This document shows, one piece after another, positions 10,524-23,753 of a stretch of DNA of 40,824 bases. The notes beneath the pieces are model-generated. The model was not told the DNA's origin. It was given only the letters and a program-made list of their open reading frames with translations, and ran no database searches. A program made the translations under genes and the position numbers. Each line of letters begins with the position of its first letter. The first letter of the stretch is position 1. The stretch lies in NCBI GenBank assembly GCA_002862545.1, contig PKDJ01000145.1, positions 1-40,824 on the forward strand. Reading direction: 5' to 3'. The DNA comes from Pseudomonadota bacterium. GTDB taxonomy: Bacteria > Myxococcota_A > UBA796 > GCA-2862545.

Positions 10524-11135
10524 TTAGAAGACGACGCAGTTGTCGGCCGTGATCTGCGCGGCGTCGGTGACACCGTTGTAGGAGGTCACGTCACCGCCGC
10601 CCTCGGGGGTCGCGAGGACCTCGTCGATGTTGGAGGTGTCGCCACCCCAGGCAGCGCAGTCCTCGTACACGCCGTCGGCGTCGAACGCGCGGGCGACGTA
10701 GACCATCGCGCCGGAGACATCGTGGGTGCCGCAGGAGAACAGGGTCTCCGTGCCGCTCATCCACATGCCGTCGTCGGCGAGGGCCCACGTGACATCGTCA
10801 CCAGCCGCACCAGCGGTCGGGGCACCGACGAGCGCGTGCTCCTCGTCCCAGCCCGTGGCGCCAGCGTTGACTTCCCAGATGTTCAGGATCGCGTCGCCAA
10901 CGGAGAAGTTGGTCTCGATCGTGATCTGGAAGGTGGCGTCGTCGGGGCAGGAGGCCTGCGCCGCGAGGATGACGGCGTCAGCCGTGGTGGTGCCGCCGGT
11001 GCCGGTGCCACCGGTGCCGGTGCCGCCCGTGGCAGTGGTCGCGCCGGTGTCGCCGGACTCGCCGCCCTTGTCGCCGCCACAGGCGGTCAGGGCCATCGCA
11101 CCGCCCAGCAGGGCAATCGTGAACAGGTTCTTCAT
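10524..11135 (-). CDS. Lipoprotein, tandem family member 3, with Thr/Gly linker
   Basis: This 203-residue protein has a lipoprotein signal (MKNLFTIALLGGAMALTACGG, lipid Cys near 19), then a linker of about 25 residues of Gly and Thr repeats, then the domain shared with the two genes downstream. The shared marks are ILNIWEVNAGATGWDEEHAL, a Cys in LFSCGTHD, a strand YVARAFDADG, EDCAAWGGD with NIDEVL, and a closing DNCVVF. The start at 11135 is chosen because GGAGG (11141-11145) sits 5 bases upstream; the earlier ATG at 11147 has its own overlap with that site. The linker probably spaces the domain from the membrane. Function unknown. Confidence 0.82.
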   Translation of the reverse strand: MKNLFTIALLGGAMALTACGGDKGGESGDTGATTATGGTGTGGTGTGGTTTADAVILAAQASCPDDATFQITIETNFSVGDAILNIWEVNAGATGWDEEHALVGAPTAGAAGDDVTWALADDGMWMSGTETLFSCGTHDVSGAMVYVARAFDADGVYEDCAAWGGDTSNIDEVLATPEGGGDVTSYNGVTDAAQITADNCVVF

Positions 11136-11140
11136 GGTCT

Positions 11141-11145
11141 CCTCC
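11141..11145 (-). promoter_or_regulatory. Ribosome binding site that decides the start of lipoprotein 3
   Basis: A perfect GGAGG lies 5 bases before the ATG at 11135, while the competing in-frame ATG at 11147 begins inside this motif's own flank. This supports the shorter product. Confidence 0.6.
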
Positions 11146-11176
11146 ATGCGGCAGATCAGAGGCTGCCGTGCAAGAG

Positions 11177-11220
11177 ACGCTTTAGCGTGTCCTTCTCTCG
11201 TGCGCCATCAATCGTGGCGC
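11177..11220. promoter_or_regulatory. Two small palindromes in the divergent intergenic region
   Basis: ACGCT-TT-AGCGT (11177-11188) is a perfect 12-base palindrome. GCGCCA and TGGCGC (11202-11207 and 11215-11220) form a 6-base stem with a 7-base loop. They lie between the divergent genes at 11135 (-) and 11243 (+), where both promoters must be. They could be operator sites or a leader hairpin, but in G+C-rich DNA such short palindromes also arise by chance. Confidence 0.3.
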
Positions 11221-11242
11221 GCAGACGACAGGAGAGGGCGCA

Positions 11243-12076
11243 TTGCGTGCGGTCAGTGGCGCGGTCAGAGGCTACGTGTCGTGTAATGGAGGCCGCGTGG
11301 TGCTGCTCCCCGAGCCCGACGAGCAGGAGTGGACCCTGGACTGCCTGGGCATGCTGGTGCGCCGCATGGGCGCCGAGGCGCTCGCTCGGCCGTCGCTGGA
11401 CCCCCGACGCCTGACGAGCCGCTCGACACACGGTGGGGTCGAGGCTGCTCGGCGAGCACTCGAGCGCGGCGCGGCCTACCTCGGCTGGGAGGACCTCGAC
11501 CTCGACGTGGTCGAGGAGGGGGTCCGCGGCCATCGGGGCTACGCGCGCCTGCTCTTCCACGCGCCCGGCACGCTCACGGTCGCGGTTCAGCCCGAGTGTG
11601 ACGGCGCGCCCGAGACGCGAGCGGTCGCGCTGTGCCGTGTGCTCACCCGGTACTGGCGGGAGCGGGCTGCCATCGCGAGCGGCGAGCGGCGGCGAGAGGG
11701 TCGGCTGACCGATCTCTCGGCGATCTGGTTGGGTTTTGGCGCCGTCCTGGCCAACGCCGCCGAGCCGGCCTTCACGGACGACTACGGACTCCCCGCGGCC
11801 GGCAGCGAGCTGGCGCTCCAGGCTGCCTGCTATGCGCTCGCGGCCCGCGTCGTAGCGCGGGAGTCTGGATGCATGGCGACCTGGCGCCTCGGTCGCCGCC
11901 TCGAGCGCCCCGCGCGGGCTGGCTTCGTCGAGTCGCTTCGTCGGCTGCGGCATCCACGGGGTGGCTTGGCGCAGCGACTCGGCCTGCACGGGCGCTCGCG
12001 GCTCGCGGCGCGACGCCCTTCGTCAGACCGGGTCTACCGTGTGAACCTCGCTCTGCCGGTCGACGAGGAGGACTGA
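11243..12076 (+). CDS. Conserved-looking soluble protein of unknown function
   Basis: This 277-residue protein has no signal peptide or membrane helix. It starts at a TTG preceded by GGAGAGG at a suitable distance. The most distinctive part is LTDLSAIWLGFGAVLANAA near residues 155-175, followed by a helical ELALQAACYALAARVVARE. I recall similar segments in uncharacterised bacterial proteins but cannot name the family. The C-terminal third is rich in Arg and Leu. It is followed 4 bases later by the carboxylate transporter gene, so the two are probably co-transcribed. Divergent to the lipoprotein array. Confidence 0.72.
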   Translation: MRAVSGAVRGYVSCNGGRVVLLPEPDEQEWTLDCLGMLVRRMGAEALARPSLDPRRLTSRSTHGGVEAARRALERGAAYLGWEDLDLDVVEEGVRGHRGYARLLFHAPGTLTVAVQPECDGAPETRAVALCRVLTRYWRERAAIASGERRREGRLTDLSAIWLGFGAVLANAAEPAFTDDYGLPAAGSELALQAACYALAARVVARESGCMATWRLGRRLERPARAGFVESLRRLRHPRGGLAQRLGLHGRSRLAARRPSSDRVYRVNLALPVDEED

Positions 12077-12080
12077 GGAC

Positions 12081-13571
12081 GTGCTGCGCTGGGTGATTGC
12101 AGGAGTCCGCCGCTGGGAGGCGCTGAGCCGACGCGCCGAGTGGCGCTGGGGAGGCGTGGGCCTCGGGCTCGTCCTGGGGGCGCTCGTGCTGGCGCTGCCG
12201 ACGCCCGCTGGCCTCACAGTTCAAGGCCAGCAGACGGCGGCTGTCGCCCTGGTCATGGCGGTGTGGTGGGTCGGGAGTGTGCTCCCGATGGCCCTCACGG
12301 CGACGCTTCCGCTCTTTGCCTTTCCGGCGATCGGCCTGGGAGGGCCCGGAGAGATCGCGTCGGCCTGGGCGCACCCCCTGAACGTGCTGATGGCGGGCGG
12401 ATTCGTGATCGCCGTGGGAATGGAGCGCGCGGGCGTGCACGAGCGACTCACCGCGCTCGTGCTAGCCCCGAGCTGGGTCCGGGCGACGCCGGAGCGGGTC
12501 CTGCTGGCCCTGATGTGCACCTGTGCTGCGCTCTCGGGTCTGGTGAGCAACACGGCGACGACCGTGATGATGCTGCCACTCGCCACGCTCCTGGCGAGCC
12601 GCTGCTCCGACGACCTGCGCACTCGGGGCGCCTTCGTGCTGGGATTGGCCTACAGCGCCTCCATCGGCGGAGTCTCGACGCCGGTCGGCACGCCACCGAA
12701 CGCCGTGTTCGCTGGCATGGCAGCCGACCGAGGTGTGGATGTCGGCTTCGTCGAGTGGCTCTGCATCGGCGCTCCCTTCGTCGTCGTGGCGCTGCCCGTT
12801 GCCTGGCTCGTCGTCTCGCGGGTGGCCTTGCCTGCGCAGCAGGCCCGTGCCGTCTCGGCTCCGCCGGTGCCTGCCTGGCGGCCGGGTGAGCGGCCCGTGC
12901 TCGGGCTGGTGGCGCTGGCCTTGGCGGCCTGGCTGACGCGCAAGCCACTCGGGCCGGAGGGACTGACCGTCGGTGGCTGGGGGGCGGGGCTCCCCGCGAC
13001 GGGCCTCGAGCTCGACGCGCTCGTGGCTCTTGGCGTCGGTGCGCTCGTGTTCTTGGTACCGGGGCCTAGAGAAGAGGGTCAGCGAACCCTGCTAGTGCCC
13101 TGGCGGGCTGTCGAGACGGGCGTGCCCTGGAGCGTGCTGGTGCTGCTGGGCGGGGGCTTCGCGCTCGCGCGCGGCATCCAGCAGAGTGGACTCACCGAGT
13201 GGCTGGCGTCGGGCGCCGACGCGCTGGCGGGCGTCCCCACGCCGGCTGCGGCCCTGGGGATCGCCACCGTGATGACCTTCACGACCGAGATCACCAGCAA
13301 CACCGCATCGACGCAGATCGCACTGCCGCTGCTCGAGGCGGCCGCAGAGCGGGCCGGTGCTTCGCCGCTGTCGTGGATGGTGCCCGCGACGATCGCGGCG
13401 TCGTGCGCCTTCATGATGCCCGTGGCGACGGCCCCCAACGCCATCGCCGTCGAGGCGGGGGGCGTCTCGCCGGCCGACATGGCCACGTCCGGGCTGATCC
13501 TCAACCTCCTGCTGGCGCCGGTGGTGGTCGTGGTCACCCTGGTTGCGGTCCCCTGGGTGCTCGGCGGATAG
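12081..13571 (+). CDS. DASS/SLC13-family (sodium) dicarboxylate transporter
   Basis: This 496-residue inner-membrane protein has about 11 hydrophobic helices. The two inverted-repeat substrate and sodium motifs of the divalent anion:sodium symporter family are both present: LVSNTATTVMMLPLA near residue 155 and EITSNTASTQIALPL near residue 405 (each with S-N-T). A GGVSTPVGTPPNAVF loop follows the first and VATAPNAIA the second. The family imports succinate, malate, fumarate, citrate or sulfate; the exact substrate cannot be read. It starts at GTG 4 bases after the preceding stop and is followed after 10 bases by the DUF885 peptidase. The nearby sucAB genes make a TCA-cycle dicarboxylate a reasonable guess. 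Confidence 0.92.
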   Translation: MLRWVIAGVRRWEALSRRAEWRWGGVGLGLVLGALVLALPTPAGLTVQGQQTAAVALVMAVWWVGSVLPMALTATLPLFAFPAIGLGGPGEIASAWAHPLNVLMAGGFVIAVGMERAGVHERLTALVLAPSWVRATPERVLLALMCTCAALSGLVSNTATTVMMLPLATLLASRCSDDLRTRGAFVLGLAYSASIGGVSTPVGTPPNAVFAGMAADRGVDVGFVEWLCIGAPFVVVALPVAWLVVSRVALPAQQARAVSAPPVPAWRPGERPVLGLVALALAAWLTRKPLGPEGLTVGGWGAGLPATGLELDALVALGVGALVFLVPGPREEGQRTLLVPWRAVETGVPWSVLVLLGGGFALARGIQQSGLTEWLASGADALAGVPTPAAALGIATVMTFTTEITSNTASTQIALPLLEAAAERAGASPLSWMVPATIAASCAFMMPVATAPNAIAVEAGGVSPADMATSGLILNLLLAPVVVVVTLVAVPWVLGG

Positions 13572-13581
13572 GGCTCGCCTT

Positions 13582-15360
13582 ATGCGAACCACACTCCTCC
13601 TCGTCCTCGCCGCCTGCGCCCGGACGCCAGCTGTCCCTGCCACCCCCGAGCCGCTGGACCACGGTGCCGCTAGCGGCGTCGCGAGCCCCGAGCTGGCGGC
13701 ACTGCTCGAGGAGCACTGGGAGGCGACGCTGCGGTCGAGCCCAGTCTGGGCCTCGTCACTCGGCGACACCCGCTTCGACGACGCGCTGCCGCGGGTCGGA
13801 CCCGCTGCCCGCGAGGAGTGGCGCGCGTCCGTCGTCGCCTGGCGCGAGCGCGCGGCGGCCCTCGATGACCTCGCCGAGGCCGACGCGCTCACGCGCGATC
13901 TCTTGCTCGCCGATCTCGATGCCGACCTGGCTGCCGAGGCCTGTCGCTTCGACGAGTGGAGCTTCTCGGCCCGCTCCAATCCGCTGGGTGATGTGAACTA
14001 CATGGTGGGCGTGCGCCCGGTGGTCACGCCCGCCGATGGGGAGGCCCTGCTGGCTCGTCTCCGCGGCACGCCCGGCAACATCGACGCGACGATCGCTGAC
14101 CTCCGCCAGGGGCTGGCGGCTGGCCTCGTGACCAATCGCTCCACGGCGGAGCGGGTCGTCGCCATGCTCGACCGGGAGCTCGCGACGCCGCTGGAGGAGC
14201 TGTCGATGCTCGCGCCCGCCACGGCCGAGCACGACTGGCCCGAGCCGACCCTCGCTGTCTACCGGAGTGCCCTGCGCGAGGTGGTGTCGGAGCAGGTGGT
14301 CCCGGCCTTGCGTCGCTACCGCGACGTGGTCGCGGAGGAGATCGTCCCCGCAGCACGAGGGGAGGGTGCGGAGGGGATGTCTGCTCTGCCGCTGGGAGAG
14401 GCCTGCTACGCGGGCCTGATCGCGCAGCACACCACCCTGCCGCTGACGGCTGACGAGGTCCACGCGACGGGGCTGGCGGAGATCGCGAAGATCCACGACG
14501 AGTTTCGGGCCCTGGGCAGCGCGGTGTTCGGAACGGATGATCTCCAGGAGATCTTCGCGCGTCTGCGCACCGACCCGACGCTGTACTTCGAGTCGGAGGA
14601 GGAGGTCGAGGCGGCGGCCGAAGACGCTCTCGCCCGTGCCGCCGAGGTCATGCCACAGTGGTTCGGAACCCTCCCCGAGGCGCCCTGCGAGGTCGAGCGC
14701 ATCCCCGACTACGAGGCGCCCTACACCACGATCGCCTACTACCGGCCGGGAGCGGCGGACGGGTCTCGGCCGGGCGCCTACTTCGTGAACACCTACGCCC
14801 CCGAGACCCGGCCCCGGCACGAGGCTGAGGTCCTGGCCTTCCACGAGTCGATTCCAGGCCACCACCTCCAGATCGCGATCGCCCAGGAGCTCGATGCGGT
14901 TCCGGCCTTCCGGCGACACGGAGGCAAGACAGCCTTCGTCGAGGGCTGGGCGCTCTACACCGAGCGGCTCGCAGACGAGATGGGCCTGTACAGCGGTGAT
15001 GTGGACCGCTTCGGCGTGCTCTCCTTCGATGCCTGGCGCGCGGGACGACTCGTCGTGGACTCGGGCGTGCACTCCAAGGGCTGGTCGCGCGGACAGGCCG
15101 AGAGCTGGCTGCTCGAGAACACCCCCCTGGCACCGAACAACATCGAGAACGAGGTCGATCGCTACATCGCGTGGCCCGGACAGGCCCTCGGCTACAAGAT
15201 CGGGCAGATCGAGGTGTGGTCACTGAGGCGCGAGGCTGAGGCTGCGCTCGGCGAGGGCTTCGACGTAGCCGCATTCCACGACGTGGTCCTCGATGCCGGA
15301 CCGGTCACGCTGCCGGTCCTTCGGGCACGCGTTCGCGGCTGGATTGACGCGTCTCGCTGA
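13582..15360 (+). CDS. DUF885-family lipoprotein, predicted zinc metallopeptidase
   Basis: This 592-residue protein has a short lipoprotein signal (MRTTLLLVLAACA, lipid Cys near 12). The helical DUF885 domain fills the rest. The predicted zinc site is H-E-S-I-P-G-H-H at residues 421-428, with KTAFVEGWALYTERLADEMG about 25 residues later supplying the downstream Glu. Other family marks are EIAKIHDEF, YFVNTYAPETRPR and a GQALGYKIGQIEV helix near the end. Members are thought to be peptidases related in fold to M3/M2-type helical metallopeptidases, but substrates are mostly unknown. Cell-envelope location is inferred from the lipobox. The ATG at 13582 gives the signal. It stops 49 bases before sucA. 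Confidence 0.9.
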   Translation: MRTTLLLVLAACARTPAVPATPEPLDHGAASGVASPELAALLEEHWEATLRSSPVWASSLGDTRFDDALPRVGPAAREEWRASVVAWRERAAALDDLAEADALTRDLLLADLDADLAAEACRFDEWSFSARSNPLGDVNYMVGVRPVVTPADGEALLARLRGTPGNIDATIADLRQGLAAGLVTNRSTAERVVAMLDRELATPLEELSMLAPATAEHDWPEPTLAVYRSALREVVSEQVVPALRRYRDVVAEEIVPAARGEGAEGMSALPLGEACYAGLIAQHTTLPLTADEVHATGLAEIAKIHDEFRALGSAVFGTDDLQEIFARLRTDPTLYFESEEEVEAAAEDALARAAEVMPQWFGTLPEAPCEVERIPDYEAPYTTIAYYRPGAADGSRPGAYFVNTYAPETRPRHEAEVLAFHESIPGHHLQIAIAQELDAVPAFRRHGGKTAFVEGWALYTERLADEMGLYSGDVDRFGVLSFDAWRAGRLVVDSGVHSKGWSRGQAESWLLENTPLAPNNIENEVDRYIAWPGQALGYKIGQIEVWSLRREAEAALGEGFDVAAFHDVVLDAGPVTLPVLRARVRGWIDASR

Positions 15361-15400
15361 CCGTCCGGTTACGCGTTCGTCCCTCTGCGCCCACCGACGA

Positions 15401-15405
15401 GGAGG
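15401..15405 (+). promoter_or_regulatory. Ribosome binding site that decides the sucA start
   Basis: GGAGG lies 4 bases before the GTG at 15410. The next in-frame ATG at 15425 would be 19 bases away, too far for this site, so the GTG is preferred. Confidence 0.55.
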
Positions 15406-15409
15406 CCAG

Positions 15410-18268
<2,859 letters not shown>

Positions 18269-18296
18269 ACCCTGCGGACGAATCGAGGTTCATCTC

Positions 18297-19460
18297 ATGA
18301 TCGAAGTCAAGATCCCCCAGATCGGGGAGTCGATCACTCACGTGTTCATCGGCCGGTGGATCAAGTCCGTCGGAGCTGCTGTTGCCGCCGGTGACAGCGT
18401 GCTCGAGCTCGATTCCGACAAGGCCTCGATGGAGGTCCCCGCACCGTCGGGTGGGGTGATCGTCGAGACGCTGGTGGAAGAGGGAGACGAGGTGCCGATC
18501 GGCGCAGTCGTCGCGCGCATCGACGAGACCGCGACCGCCGCGGCAGAGCCTGCGGCGGAGGCCACGGAGGCGGCGGCGCCGGCGAGCGACGACGTGCGGG
18601 CTGGCCCCGCGGCTCGTCAGGCTGCGAGCGAGGGGGGAGTGGACCTCTCGAGTGTCACGGGCACGGGCCCACGCGGGCGCGTCGTGACGGCGGATGTCAC
18701 CAAGGCCAAGGCCCCCGCCTCCGCGCCGGTCGTCGAGGCTCCGTCCACAGCCCCCGTGGGGCCGCGGAGTGAGCGCGTGCCGATGTCGCCGCTGCGTCGC
18801 ACGATCGCTCGTCGTCTCGTGCAGGCCCAGCAGGAAGCCGCGATCCTCACCACCTTCAACGAGGTGGACATGAGCGCGGTCATGTCCCTGCGCAAGACCC
18901 ACCAGGAAGCCTTCAAGAAGAAGTACGGCATCAAGCTCGGCTTCATGAGCTTCTTCGTGAAGGCCGCTATCGAGGCGCTCAAGCAGTTCCCCGCCGTCAA
19001 TGCCGAGATCGACGGCACCGACGTGATCTACAAGAACTACTACAACGTCGGTGTGGCGGTCTCGGGTCCCAAGGGCCTGGTCGTGCCCGTGATCAAGGAC
19101 GCCGATCAGCTGTCCTTCGCTGGTGTCGAGCTGGCGATTGCCGAGCTCGCGGGGCGTGCTCGCGACAACAAGCTGAAGCTCTCCGACTTCGCGGATGGAA
19201 CCTTCACCGTTTCCAATGGTGGAATCTTCGGCTCGATGATGAGCACGCCGATCTTGAACCGTCCCCAGGTGGGGATCCTCGGCATGCACAACATCATGCA
19301 GCGCCCGGTGGGCGTGGACGGTGAGATCGTCCTGCGACCGATGATGTACCTCGCGCTCTCCTACGACCATCGGATCATCGATGGCCGTGAGGCGGTGAGC
19401 TTCCTGGTGCGCATCAAGCAGTGCATCGAGGCGCCCGAGCGGATGCTCCTCGAGGTCTGA
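18297..19460 (+). CDS. sucB: 2-oxoglutarate dehydrogenase E2, dihydrolipoyl succinyltransferase (SucB)
   Basis: This 387-residue protein has the E2 domain order. A lipoyl domain (1-75) has its lipoylated Lys at residue 42 in [10 protein letters not shown]. An Ala/Pro/Glu-rich linker leads to an E3-binding domain (about 100-135, ending [13 protein letters not shown]). The catalytic acyltransferase domain runs from about 160 to the end, with its His and Asp in SYDHRIIDG (H358, D362). It forms the cubic or 24-mer core and transfers succinyl to CoA. The transferase segment [14 protein letters not shown] and the YYNVGVAV strand point to succinyl rather than acetyl specificity. A second linker follows the E3-binding domain. 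It is co-transcribed with sucA. Confidence 0.96.
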   Translation: MIEVKIPQIGESITHVFIGRWIKSVGAAVAAGDSVLELDSDKASMEVPAPSGGVIVETLVEEGDEVPIGAVVARIDETATAAAEPAAEATEAAAPASDDVRAGPAARQAASEGGVDLSSVTGTGPRGRVVTADVTKAKAPASAPVVEAPSTAPVGPRSERVPMSPLRRTIARRLVQAQQEAAILTTFNEVDMSAVMSLRKTHQEAFKKKYGIKLGFMSFFVKAAIEALKQFPAVNAEIDGTDVIYKNYYNVGVAVSGPKGLVVPVIKDADQLSFAGVELAIAELAGRARDNKLKLSDFADGTFTVSNGGIFGSMMSTPILNRPQVGILGMHNIMQRPVGVDGEIVLRPMMYLALSYDHRIIDGREAVSFLVRIKQCIEAPERMLLEV

Positions 19461-19974
19461 TCCGATCGCGTGGAGCGGTGCTAACTGCAGGTCTCCCGCG
19501 TGCACTGGGAGCTGCACCCCTCGGTCAAGCTCCTGTCGGAGTGCTTGCACTGGACTGCCAAGCGCGTGTTCTGGGTGCATGCTGGTGTCGAGCCTCGCAC
19601 CCCGGAGCTGGAGATGTCCGACACGCCGTCCCCGAAGCCGCAGCAGCTGTTCGTCGCGCGCCCCGCAGTCCGGCGGATCCGTCGAGGGTCTGCACCCACG
19701 CCTAAGCCGAGGTGGGAGCTTCAGGCAGGAGGCTCACGCCCGTCGCAGTGACCCCGCTGCGCGCCAACTTGTGCGCCGCGAGAGTGTGTTTGCCCGCCGC
19801 CAAGCGCGAGATGAGCGTCGACGGTCCGGAGGGATAGACCCTGGGTTCTGCTCGTGAATCTGCGGAACCGGTGAAGCCAGGTGGACATCGAGGGCATCAG
19901 GCAGGTAGAAGACGGGCCCTTGGTCGGGCTCGTCGGTTGGAGAGCCTGATCCACATCCACCACGGGGAACACGC
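19461..19974. other. 514-base region without a confident gene between sucB and the OmpA-family gene
   Basis: No tRNA, known riboswitch, rho-independent terminator or clear sigma-70 promoter was recognised. The first part holds a possible small minus-strand gene (19481-19699). The second part (about 19700-19974) looks non-coding and should carry the promoter and leader of the OmpA-family gene, whose GTG at 19975 has GGGGA about 8 bases upstream. Confidence 0.5.
19481..19699 (-). CDS. Possible small Cys-rich protein
   Basis: A 72-codon frame starts at a GTG and ends 20 bases from the sucB stop. Its C-terminal half holds six of its eight Cys residues (TPACTQNT, VQCKHS, EGCSSQC, RETCS), a pattern like small disulfide-rich secreted proteins. 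Third codon positions are mostly G or C. An overlapping plus-strand frame of 83 codons (19500-19751) shares the same third positions, so composition cannot choose between them. No signal peptide or ribosome site is visible. It may be a degraded gene end or chance. Confidence 0.25.
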   Translation of the reverse strand: MGADPRRIRRTAGRATNSCCGFGDGVSDISSSGVRGSTPACTQNTRLAVQCKHSDRSLTEGCSSQCTRETCS

Positions 19975-21576
19975 GTGAACCACCAACACCGCGAGTGGTC
20001 GACTGGACTTGCCGTCCTGCTGGCTGCTCTGATGCTCCCAGGCGCTGCGCTCGCGCAGGGTCAGTCCGCCGATGTCGAGTTCGTTCGACCATCGTTCGGC
20101 TATGGCGCGTTCCAGGCCGTCGATGTACCGATGGTGCGTAAGCCCTTCGCGTTCCGGTATGGCCTGTTGATGCAGTACCAGCGCGATCCGCTGACACTGT
20201 ACAACGCCGACGACAACACCGAGCTCGGTGCTGTCGTGACCAACCGGGCCAACGTGGCTCTCGGCTTCTCGATCGACCTCTCCGAGCGCTTTGCCCTCAA
20301 CATCCTCGCGCCGACCGCCTTCAACTGGGGCACTGAGATCGCCCAGTTCTCGGCCGATGGGTTCGGCATGGGCGACGTTGGGGTGGGTACCAAGGTGATC
20401 GCGGTCAAGACCCGCCGTGACCTGTTCAACGTCGGCCTTCGGGCTGGCCTGACCCTCCCTACGGGTCGTCAGGACAGCTGGATCGGTGAGTCGAGCGTGC
20501 GCCTCAACACGGGCCTGCTCGCAGCGCTCAACCTCGGCCCGGTTCGCCTCGCGACCGACGCCGGCATCATGACGCGCTCCGACATCATCACGGACGAGGA
20601 CTTCAACCTCGGCCCGGAGTTCCAGTGGGGCAATGGTCTGCGCGTCGCGCTGCCTGCCGCTACCCGCACGGCCTTCACGGCCCAGATGATCAGCCGCAAC
20701 GGCTTCGAGAAGTTCTTCCAGGGTGGTGCCGAGAACGGGCTCGAGGCGATGGGCGGCATCCAGGTCCTGCCCGCCGAGTCTCTGACGCTCGATGTGGGTG
20801 CCGGTCGTGGCTTCAACGAGGGCTACGGAACCACTGACCTGCGCATCCTGTCGCAGATCACGATCCAGTCGGTGCCCAAGCCGCCGCCGCCGGAGCCGCC
20901 GCCTATCGAGCCTCCGCCTCCGCCTCCCCCGCCGCCACCTCCCCCCATCATCGAGGAGCCGCCGCCGGAGCCCGTCTTCGAAGAGGGCGAGATCGCAAAG
21001 GTCTACCTCGACCGAATCATCATCAAGGACAAGATCGACTTCATCGTCGATACGAACATCCTCAAGGACTACTCGCGTCCGGTCCTCCAGGCCGTCGCAA
21101 ACGTCATCAACGAGAATGCCGAGGTCGGCCACCTCGTCGTCGAGGGTCACGCCTCGCAAGAGGGTTCGTTCAAGTACAACTACGAGCTGTCCGAGAGTCG
21201 CTCGAGGCGGATCTGGGAGGAGCTGGTCAAGCTCGGCGTGGCGCCGTCCCGCATCAGCTACCGCTCGCAGGGTGAGGTCATGCCGCTGGCCGACCACCTG
21301 ACCGACTCCGAGGAAGACCTCGCTGCCAACCGGCGCGTCGAGTTCCTGATCGTCAAGCACTACGACAACGTCGAAGACATGCCTGACTACCCGGCCACCG
21401 CAAAGCTGCCTTGGAACGGCGAGTCCGTGCCGGTGATCAGCCCGCAGAAGCCGGAGCCCGAGGTCGAGGAAGAGCCTGAGCCGGAAGTGGACGAGTTCGG
21501 TCTGCCGATCGGCGATGACGACGAGTTTGACTACGAAGGCCCGACTGAGGATACGGAAGACGAGGCGACCGAATAA
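19975..21576 (+). CDS. OmpA-family outer-membrane protein with Pro-rich linker
   Basis: This 533-residue protein has a signal peptide (about 1-27, cut after ALA). A segment of about 270 residues follows with alternating strands, as in an outer-membrane beta-barrel ([48 protein letters not shown]). Next come a linker of Pro and Glu (about 302-330), an OmpA-like peptidoglycan-binding domain (about 341-461, with [23 protein letters not shown] and ISYRSQGE) and a very acidic tail. In many relatives calcium-binding TSP3 repeats join barrel and OmpA domain; here that place is taken by the Pro linker and the TSP3 repeats are in the next two genes. It should tie the outer membrane to the cell wall. 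The GTG start has a GGGGA site. Confidence 0.9.
   Translation: MNHQHREWSTGLAVLLAALMLPGAALAQGQSADVEFVRPSFGYGAFQAVDVPMVRKPFAFRYGLLMQYQRDPLTLYNADDNTELGAVVTNRANVALGFSIDLSERFALNILAPTAFNWGTEIAQFSADGFGMGDVGVGTKVIAVKTRRDLFNVGLRAGLTLPTGRQDSWIGESSVRLNTGLLAALNLGPVRLATDAGIMTRSDIITDEDFNLGPEFQWGNGLRVALPAATRTAFTAQMISRNGFEKFFQGGAENGLEAMGGIQVLPAESLTLDVGAGRGFNEGYGTTDLRILSQITIQSVPKPPPPEPPPIEPPPPPPPPPPPPIIEEPPPEPVFEEGEIAKVYLDRIIIKDKIDFIVDTNILKDYSRPVLQAVANVINENAEVGHLVVEGHASQEGSFKYNYELSESRSRRIWEELVKLGVAPSRISYRSQGEVMPLADHLTDSEEDLAANRRVEFLIVKHYDNVEDMPDYPATAKLPWNGESVPVISPQKPEPEVEEEPEPEVDEFGLPIGDDDEFDYEGPTEDTEDEATE
20878..20970 (+). repeat. Low-complexity CCG/CCT tract coding the Pro-rich linker
   Basis: Near-continuous Pro codons broken by Glu and Ile codons. 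The tract could change length by slippage; it stays in frame here. Confidence 0.7.
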
Positions 21577-21587
21577 GGGGAGTTGCC

Positions 21588-21620
21588 GGCCTCTGGGCAC
21601 CTCCAAGGTGCGCAGAGGCC
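21588..21620 (+). terminator. Strong hairpin between the OmpA-family gene and the first TSP3 gene
   Basis: The arms GGCCTCTG-x-GCACCT and AGGTGC-x-CAGAGGCC pair perfectly except for one G-G mismatch, giving a stem of 14 pairs and a 3-base loop. It starts 11 bases after the stop at 21576 and ends 18 bases before the ATG at 21639. No U-run follows (TCACAG), so it may act as a partial terminator, an RNA-stabilising or processing hairpin that sets unequal expression of the two genes, rather than a full stop. Confidence 0.6.
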
Positions 21621-21638
21621 TCACAGAGCAGGGATGCC

Positions 21639-23749
<2,111 letters not shown>

Positions 23750-23753
<4 letters not shown>

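Noticed and set aside
19700-19974. Possible riboswitch (c-di-GMP or similar) in the OmpA-family leader
   Set aside because: I could not match any conserved core, only G+C-rich hairpins.
19897-21624. 575-codon minus-strand frame opposite the OmpA-family gene
   Set aside because: No signal peptide or domain; the plus strand has a clear OmpA domain and linker. The frame is open because of codon composition.
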